From positions 186,001-250,000 of the forward strand of contig NZ_JAFCKJ010000007.1 in the NCBI RefSeq assembly GCF_018130465.1: DNA of 64,000 bases, written 5' to 3'. Each line of letters begins with the position of its first letter. Positions within the stretch are counted from its first letter, which is position 1. Source of the stretch: Bradyrhizobium canariense. Its GTDB lineage: Bacteria > Pseudomonadota > Alphaproteobacteria > Rhizobiales > Xanthobacteraceae. Position numbers and translations under genes: made by a program. Below the pieces are notes generated by a model. The model was not told the DNA's origin. It saw nothing but the letters and a program-made list of their open reading frames with translations, and ran no database searches. This document shows, one piece after another, positions 59,439 through 64,000 of the stretch.

Positions 59439-61814
59439 ATGCAGCGATCCAGGGCGGTCTTTGTCACGGGTATCGTCTATGCCTTGATCGGCCTGGTCCT
59501 CGCGGCCGGCGGCCTCTGGCTTGCCGCGTTGGGCGGTTCGATCTTCTACGTCATCCTCGGTGCCGGCCTTCTGCTCACGGCCGCGCTGCTCATGGCGCAG
59601 CGCCGATCAGCGCTATGGCTGTTTGCAATCGTGCTGGGCGGCACGCTGGCATGGGCCGTCTACGAAGTGCAATTCGACTGGTGGCCGCTCGCGGCGCGTG
59701 GCGACGTCGTCTTCCCGATGGCGCTTTGGCTTCTCACGCCGGTGATCGTCCGTGGGCTGGTGCAAAACGAGCGGGTGTCCTACCGAAGTGCAACGGCGCC
59801 GCTCTGGGCCGCCGTTGTCGTGGCCTCGGTCGTGCTCGTGATCGGGCTGTTCTCCAGCTATCACGACATCAATGGCACGATCGCGGAGACCGGTTCTGGG
59901 GTCCAGCAAAGTGAAGCCGACCCGCAGCCGGATGGCGATTGGCGTGCGTATGGACGCACCCAGTTTGGACAGCGCTATTCACCGCTGAAGCAGATCACGC
60001 CTGATAATGTCGGCAAGCTCAAGGTCGCCTGGACCTTCCGCACCGGCGACGTGGCGACGCCAAACGATTCCGGCGAGACGACCTTCGAGGTCACCCCGAT
60101 CAAGGTCCGCGATACGCTCTATCTCTGCTCGCAGCACCAGGTCCTGTTTGCGCTCGACGCCAAGACCGGCACCGAGCGCTGGAGGTACGATCCCAAGCTG
60201 ACGTTCAACAAGACGTTCCAGCATATGACCTGCCGCGGGGTCTCCTATCACGAAGCGGCCGCCGGCGCACTCGACAGCAGCGGTGGTGCGGCACCCGCCG
60301 AATGCCCCCGGCGGATCTTCCTGCCGGTCAATGACGGACGCATGATCGCGCTCGATGCCGACAGCGGCAAGCTCTGCGACAGCTTCGGCGATCACGGCAG
60401 CCTCAACCTGCAGGAAGGGATGGGGATCACGACGACGGGCTTTTTCGAACCGACGTCGCCGCCGGTTGTCAGCGACAAGATCCTGCTCGTTGCCGCCGCG
60501 GTCATCGACAATTATGCGGTCGAAGTGCCGTCGGGCGTCGTCCGCGGCTTCGATGTTTACACCGGCAGGCTGATCTGGGCTTGGGACTCCGGCGCGGCGG
60601 AGGAGAACGCGCTGCCGTCGCCGACCCGCCACTATACCAATGGATCGCCGAATTCGTGGATCTCCGCCGCGTTCGACCCGAAGCTCAACCTCGTCTTTAT
60701 CCCCACCGGCAACAATGGTCCCGATATCTGGGGCGGCAATCGCAATGAGCTCGTCGAGCGCTATTCCAGCTCCATCGTTGCGCTGGACATCAACACCGGC
60801 AAGCGTGCCTGGTCGTACCAGACCGTGCATCACGACCTCTGGGACATGGACGTTCCGTCGCAACCGAGCCTGGTCGATGTGATGACGGCCAAGGGCGTCG
60901 TGCCCGCGATCATCCAGCCGACCAAGGTGGGCAACCTGTTTGTGCTCGACCGCAGGAACGGCGAACTGATCGTGCCGGCGCCGGAGCGCCCGGTCCCGCA
61001 AGGAGCCGCACCCGGCGACCGCACCGCGCCGACGCAGCCGTTTTCCGAGCTGACATTCCGCCCGGAGGCGAGACTGACCGGCGCCGATATGTGGGGCGGT
61101 ACGATCTTCGACCAACTGTTGTGCCGGATCGCGTTCCATCGACTGCGTTACGAGGGCACGTTCACGCCGCCATCCTTGCAGGGCACGCTGGTATTCCCCG
61201 GCAATCTCGGCATGTTCGAATGGGGCGGCATCGCAGTCGATCCCGTGAGACAGATCGCCATCGCCAACCCGATGTCGTTGCCCTTCGTCTCAAGGCTCAT
61301 TCCGCGCGGCCCCCTCAATCCTCCCGCGCCGACCGCCGAGAAGCCGGTCGGTAGCGAGGTTGGGACGCAGCCGATGTATGGCACCCCGTTCGGAGTGGAT
61401 ATATCGAGCTTCCTCTCGCCGTTGTCCGTGCCGTGCTACCGGCCGCCATGGGGCTCGATGGCGGCAATCGATCTCAGGACGATGAAAATCGTCTGGCAGC
61501 ATCCCAACGGCACCATCAGGGACACCACGCCGCTGCCTCTTCCCTTCAAGATGGGTGTGCCGATGCTGGGTGGGCCGATCACGACCGCAGGCGGGGTCGC
61601 ATTCTACACCGGCACCTACGAGTACACGATCCGGGCTTACGACGTGCGCAACGGCAACGTGCTCTGGGAAGATCGGTTGCCGGCCGGTGCCCAGTCGACG
61701 CCGATGAGCTACGAGGCCGACGGCAAGCAATATGTCGTCACCGCGGCCGGCGGCCATGGCTCATTCGGCACCAGGCGCGGGGACTACGTCATCGCCTACG
61801 CGTTGAAGGATTGA
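59439..61814 (+). CDS. gcd: membrane-bound PQQ-dependent glucose dehydrogenase
   Basis: 791 residues, close to the 796 of E. coli Gcd. Five N-terminal membrane helices (about 8-150) precede an eight-bladed PQQ propeller: DWRAYGRTQFGQRYSPLKQITPDNVGKLKVAWTFRTGD, LYLCSQHQVLFALDAKTGTERWRYDP, HMTCRGVSYHEA, GPDIWGGNRNELVERYSSSIVALDINTGKRAWSYQTVHHDLWDMDVPSQP and TYEYTIRAYDVRNGNVLWEDRLPAGAQSTPMSYE. Oxidises glucose to gluconolactone in the periplasm, passing electrons to ubiquinone; in soil bacteria this solubilises phosphate. PQQ synthesis genes are not in the window. ATG 59439 with GGGAG upstream. Confidence 0.94.
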   Translation: MQRSRAVFVTGIVYALIGLVLAAGGLWLAALGGSIFYVILGAGLLLTAALLMAQRRSALWLFAIVLGGTLAWAVYEVQFDWWPLAARGDVVFPMALWLLTPVIVRGLVQNERVSYRSATAPLWAAVVVASVVLVIGLFSSYHDINGTIAETGSGVQQSEADPQPDGDWRAYGRTQFGQRYSPLKQITPDNVGKLKVAWTFRTGDVATPNDSGETTFEVTPIKVRDTLYLCSQHQVLFALDAKTGTERWRYDPKLTFNKTFQHMTCRGVSYHEAAAGALDSSGGAAPAECPRRIFLPVNDGRMIALDADSGKLCDSFGDHGSLNLQEGMGITTTGFFEPTSPPVVSDKILLVAAAVIDNYAVEVPSGVVRGFDVYTGRLIWAWDSGAAEENALPSPTRHYTNGSPNSWISAAFDPKLNLVFIPTGNNGPDIWGGNRNELVERYSSSIVALDINTGKRAWSYQTVHHDLWDMDVPSQPSLVDVMTAKGVVPAIIQPTKVGNLFVLDRRNGELIVPAPERPVPQGAAPGDRTAPTQPFSELTFRPEARLTGADMWGGTIFDQLLCRIAFHRLRYEGTFTPPSLQGTLVFPGNLGMFEWGGIAVDPVRQIAIANPMSLPFVSRLIPRGPLNPPAPTAEKPVGSEVGTQPMYGTPFGVDISSFLSPLSVPCYRPPWGSMAAIDLRTMKIVWQHPNGTIRDTTPLPLPFKMGVPMLGGPITTAGGVAFYTGTYEYTIRAYDVRNGNVLWEDRLPAGAQSTPMSYEADGKQYVVTAAGGHGSFGTRRGDYVIAYALKD

Positions 61815-61881
61815 ACGCGGGAGGTCGTCATGGAGGCATCGTCCGGATCATACGCGAACCGTGCCAAGTCGGCTCTCGTGG

Positions 61882-61967
61882 TGCGGGCAGCCGGGGTCGA
61901 ACCGGCACAGCGCTTGCGCGCCGAGGGATTTTAAGTCCCTTGCGTCTACCAATTCCGCCATGCCCGC
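61882..61967 (-). tRNA. tRNA-Leu(UAA)
   Basis: Minus-strand cloverleaf of 86 bases: acceptor arms GCGGGCA / TGCCCGC, D-arm with GGTAGACGC, anticodon stem GGGAC / ATCCC with loop containing TAA, a long variable arm (CGGCGCGCAAGCGCTG) as in leucine tRNAs, T-arm GGTTCGACCCC. CCA is encoded at 61881-61879. No integrase or duplicated 3' end is seen beside it. Confidence 0.95.
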
Positions 61968-62139
61968 TTGATCCAATGAGATCAATCACTTAAGTCCCTT
62001 TCCGGCCGTCTGGAATTGGCGTTTGCGGGCCGGAGGGGCGGTTCTTCCTTAGGCGAGCCGGCGGCACAAGGCAAAGCCTCAATCCGGACACCTGTTGTTG
62101 CTTTAGGCATTCTCAATCCACGGGGACTATTCATCCGGC

Positions 62140-62580
62140 ATGTCTGCTTTGATCCAAACGGCGGCTTTGATCCAATATCGCCTGCGCACCTGCTGCGTGG
62201 CCGTCGCGCTGCTCGCGGCCGGCTTCGCGATGTCCGGTTGCGCAGGCATGAGCGAGACGATCGCTCCGGCCTTTGCCGATCCCGCCAAGTACGAATTGTA
62301 CGAATGCAAGCAGCTCGAAGGTGAGCGCAAGTCGCTCGCCAGCCGCACCGTGGATTTGCAGAGGCTGATGGACAAGGCACAGACTGGCGCGGGCGGCGCT
62401 GTCGTGTCGGAGCTCGCCTATCGGAACGAGTACATCGCGGTACGCGGGCAGGCGCAGATGGCCGATGACGCTTGGCGCCGCAACAAGTGTCGGGAAACGC
62501 CGCCCGAGGCGACGCCGGCGCCCGCAGCCAATCCCCGCCCGATCAAGCCTGCTCCGAACAAGCCAAGAGCAGTGCGCTGA
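62140..62580 (+). CDS. small putative lipoprotein
   Basis: 146 residues. N-terminal hydrophobic segment TCCVAVALLAAGFAMSGCAG ends in a lipobox-like MSGC, so lipidation at that Cys is likely. The mature part is helical (YELYECKQLEGERKSLASRTVDLQRLMDKAQTGAGGAVVSELAYRNEYIAVRGQAQMADDAWRRNKC) with two cysteines, then a Pro/Ala tail. Domain of unknown function common in Bradyrhizobium-type genomes. A later start (ATG nearer the hydrophobic segment) is possible. Confidence 0.75.
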   Translation: MSALIQTAALIQYRLRTCCVAVALLAAGFAMSGCAGMSETIAPAFADPAKYELYECKQLEGERKSLASRTVDLQRLMDKAQTGAGGAVVSELAYRNEYIAVRGQAQMADDAWRRNKCRETPPEATPAPAANPRPIKPAPNKPRAVR

Positions 62581-62605
62581 AACGTCCTGCCGCCAGCGCC
62601 TCGCA

Positions 62606-63808
62606 TCAGGGCCGCCAGTCGTAGATCCAGTCCTGCCGCGCCAGCATGCGGTCCGGGCCGAGCGCGCGGATAGCAAGATCGCGCGCCAACGCGAGCGGCC
62701 CACTGAAATGATAGATGCGGCCCTGCTGCCGCGCGGTCCGCTGCACCCGCCGCACGCGCGCCTGGCGCGTACGGCCGTATTGTCTCAGCGCAGCGGTGAT
62801 GCCCGCGGTGCTCTCGGCGATCTCGAGGCTCAAATGCTGCGCGAGCACCGCGCCGTCCTCGATCGCCATGCCGGCGCCCTGGGCCGCAAACGGCAGCATC
62901 GCATGCACGGCGTCGCCGAGCAGCGCGACCGGACCTTTGCTCCAGGGGCAGTCGTCAGGCACGCCGAACAGCGCCCATTTCCGCCAGCTATCGACCGTGG
63001 CGAGCATCATGCGCGCCGCTGGCGGCCAGCGCGGCGCGGCGAAGGCCTCCATCACCTCGAGCGGATCGCCGGGCGTGCTCCAGCCCGGCCTGTTCCAGGT
63101 ACCCGGCAGCACCGCGACCACGTTGATCTGGCGTCCGCCCGCGATCGGGTAGGCGACGAGATGGGCATTCGGGCCCATCCAGAGTTGGACCCGGCGCGCG
63201 GTGTAGTCCTTCGGCAGTTGCGTGGCATCGAGCGTGCCGCGCCAGGCGATCAGCCCGGAGAAGCGCGGCTGCACCTCGGGAAACAGATGCTGGCGCACCG
63301 TCGACCAGATGCCGTCGGCGCCGATCAGCGCGCTGGCGAGATCGCTGCGCCGGATCGTGCCGCTGCGATGGACGACCGTCAGCCCCTTGGCGTGAGGCGC
63401 GACGTCTTCGAAGGTCGCGCCGAGTTTCAGGTCGATATCGGGATGATCGGAGACTGCGCCGGCGAGGGCGGATTGAAGGTCGGCGCGGTGCACCACCCAA
63501 TAGGGAGCGCCGGCGCGCGCGGCGGCGGCTTCTCCCAGCGGCATGCGCAAAAGCTCGCCGCCGGCCCGCGCGCTCATGATCGAGACCGCCTCCGGGATCA
63601 CGGCGCGCAGCTTGAGGCGCTCGGTGAGGCCGAGCTCGACCAGTACGCGGCTGGCATTGGGGGAGAGTTGCAGGCCGGCGCCGACTTCCTCGAGCCGCTC
63701 GGCCTTTTCCAGTACGACGATGCGGAAGCCGCGGGCGGCGAGCGCAAGCGCAGCCGTCAGTCCACCTATGCCGGCACCGGCGATGACAATCGTTCGGGAG
63801 AGCGCCAC
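62606..63808 (-). CDS. FAD-dependent monooxygenase (salicylate hydroxylase-like)
   Basis: 400 residues. FAD-binding GxGxxG (IVIAGAGIGGLTAALALAARGFRIVVLEKAERLEEVGAGLQLSPNA), the DG-type segment ALIGADGIWSTVR and the GD motif VALLGDAVHAMLPFAAQGAGMAIEDGAVLAQHL are all intact. Hydroxylates an aromatic or related compound with NAD(P)H and oxygen. Start is GTG at 63808; the zinc-finger gene ends 20 bases upstream on the same strand. Confidence 0.9.
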   Translation of the reverse strand: MALSRTIVIAGAGIGGLTAALALAARGFRIVVLEKAERLEEVGAGLQLSPNASRVLVELGLTERLKLRAVIPEAVSIMSARAGGELLRMPLGEAAAARAGAPYWVVHRADLQSALAGAVSDHPDIDLKLGATFEDVAPHAKGLTVVHRSGTIRRSDLASALIGADGIWSTVRQHLFPEVQPRFSGLIAWRGTLDATQLPKDYTARRVQLWMGPNAHLVAYPIAGGRQINVVAVLPGTWNRPGWSTPGDPLEVMEAFAAPRWPPAARMMLATVDSWRKWALFGVPDDCPWSKGPVALLGDAVHAMLPFAAQGAGMAIEDGAVLAQHLSLEIAESTAGITAALRQYGRTRQARVRRVQRTARQQGRIYHFSGPLALARDLAIRALGPDRMLARQDWIYDWRP

Positions 63809-63827
63809 CCCTGACCGATGGAAGCGG

Positions 63828-64000
63828 TCAGGCGACCTTGTCCTTCAGGACGCATTCCGGCGGACGGGCTTCGCCCGCCTTCAGGTCGGCGGCGAAACGG
63901 TACAGCGTCGAGCAGTAGGGGCAGATGATCTCGTTGTCGTTGCCGAGGTCGAGGAAGACGTGCGGATGATCGAACGGAGGGTTGGCGCCCACGCACATGA
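63828..64000 (-). CDS. zinc-finger protein (zf-CHCC, NDUFS6-like), N-terminus beyond window
   Basis: Visible C-terminal 57 residues: CVGANPPFDHPHVFLDLGNDNEIICPYCSTLYRF...CVLKDKVA. The C...H(9)...C-x2-C spacing is that of the zf-CHCC family, related to the mitochondrial complex I subunit NDUFS6. An ATG lies inside the window, but family members begin further upstream, so the gene is treated as partial. Cotranscribed with the FAD monooxygenase. Confidence 0.85.
   Translation of the reverse strand, partial: MCVGANPPFDHPHVFLDLGNDNEIICPYCSTLYRFAADLKAGEARPPECVLKDKVA

Noticed and set aside
61879-61967. tRNA-Leu as an integration site of a genomic island
   Set aside because: No integrase, no direct repeat of the tRNA 3' end and no shift in gene style on either side within the window.

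Overview
The window looks like chromosomal DNA of a Bradyrhizobium-type alphaproteobacterium. It is uniformly GC-rich, carries many GTG and TTG starts, is rich in solute-binding ABC cassettes, and is scattered with palindromic intergenic repeats of the kind seen in Bradyrhizobium and Rhodopseudomonas. It has a GroESL operon with a CIRCE-like operator and an Anbu / alpha-E / ATP-grasp cluster. I see no prophage, insertion sequence, CRISPR array or replication origin. The species assignment is an inference from gene content and style.

Layout. 1-4 kb: end of a DUF72 gene, two small exported or anchored proteins, and a two-gene glycolipid pathway (GT2-GtrA, then an ArnT/PMT-type GT-C enzyme). 4-7 kb: a FecR-domain protein and a CHASE2 adenylate cyclase transcribed leftward from a region with a perfect 18-bp palindrome. 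7-8.3 kb: a membrane-anchored DUF2778 (Tlde1-like) protein with its terminator. 8.3-17 kb: a catabolic locus, RpiR regulator plus SDR on one side and, divergently, a complete branched-chain-type ABC importer (SBP, LivH, LivM, LivG, LivF), a third ATPase lacking the ABC signature, and an aldehyde dehydrogenase broken by one missing base. 17-21.6 kb: exported caspase-like protein, GST and isochorismatase-type hydrolase opposite a LysR regulator, signal peptidase I. 21.7-25 kb: groESL, Usg-like protein, cupin. 25-33 kb: a TPR/O-GlcNAc-transferase-like protein, a LysR / family-3 SBP / threonine aldolase set, a rhomboid protease and a CNT nucleoside transporter. A short diverged copy of the transporter's 3' end is stranded at 27.4 kb.

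34.8-40.2 kb is the most distinctive region. A leftward run encodes circularly permuted ATP-grasp, alpha-E, transglutaminase, an AhpD-like CxxC protein, the Anbu proteasome-type hydrolase and an SDR. ATP-grasp, alpha-E, transglutaminase and Anbu form a known but biochemically unresolved association predicted to make and process a peptide or peptide tag; the AhpD-like gene inside it adds a possible thiol-redox step.

40.5-46.3 kb holds housekeeping and catabolic enzymes (CinA-N-like, xanthine PRTase, MetE-C-like, DsbA-type isomerase, quinone reductase, enoyl-CoA hydratase). 46.4-57.5 kb is a peptide or amide scavenging block: amidase, two M20 peptidases, an M81/MlrC peptidase and a dipeptide ABC importer (fused ATPase, two permeases, SBP). 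The end holds a Bcr/CflA exporter, membrane PQQ glucose dehydrogenase, tRNA-Leu(UAA), a small lipoprotein, an FAD monooxygenase and a truncated zinc-finger protein.
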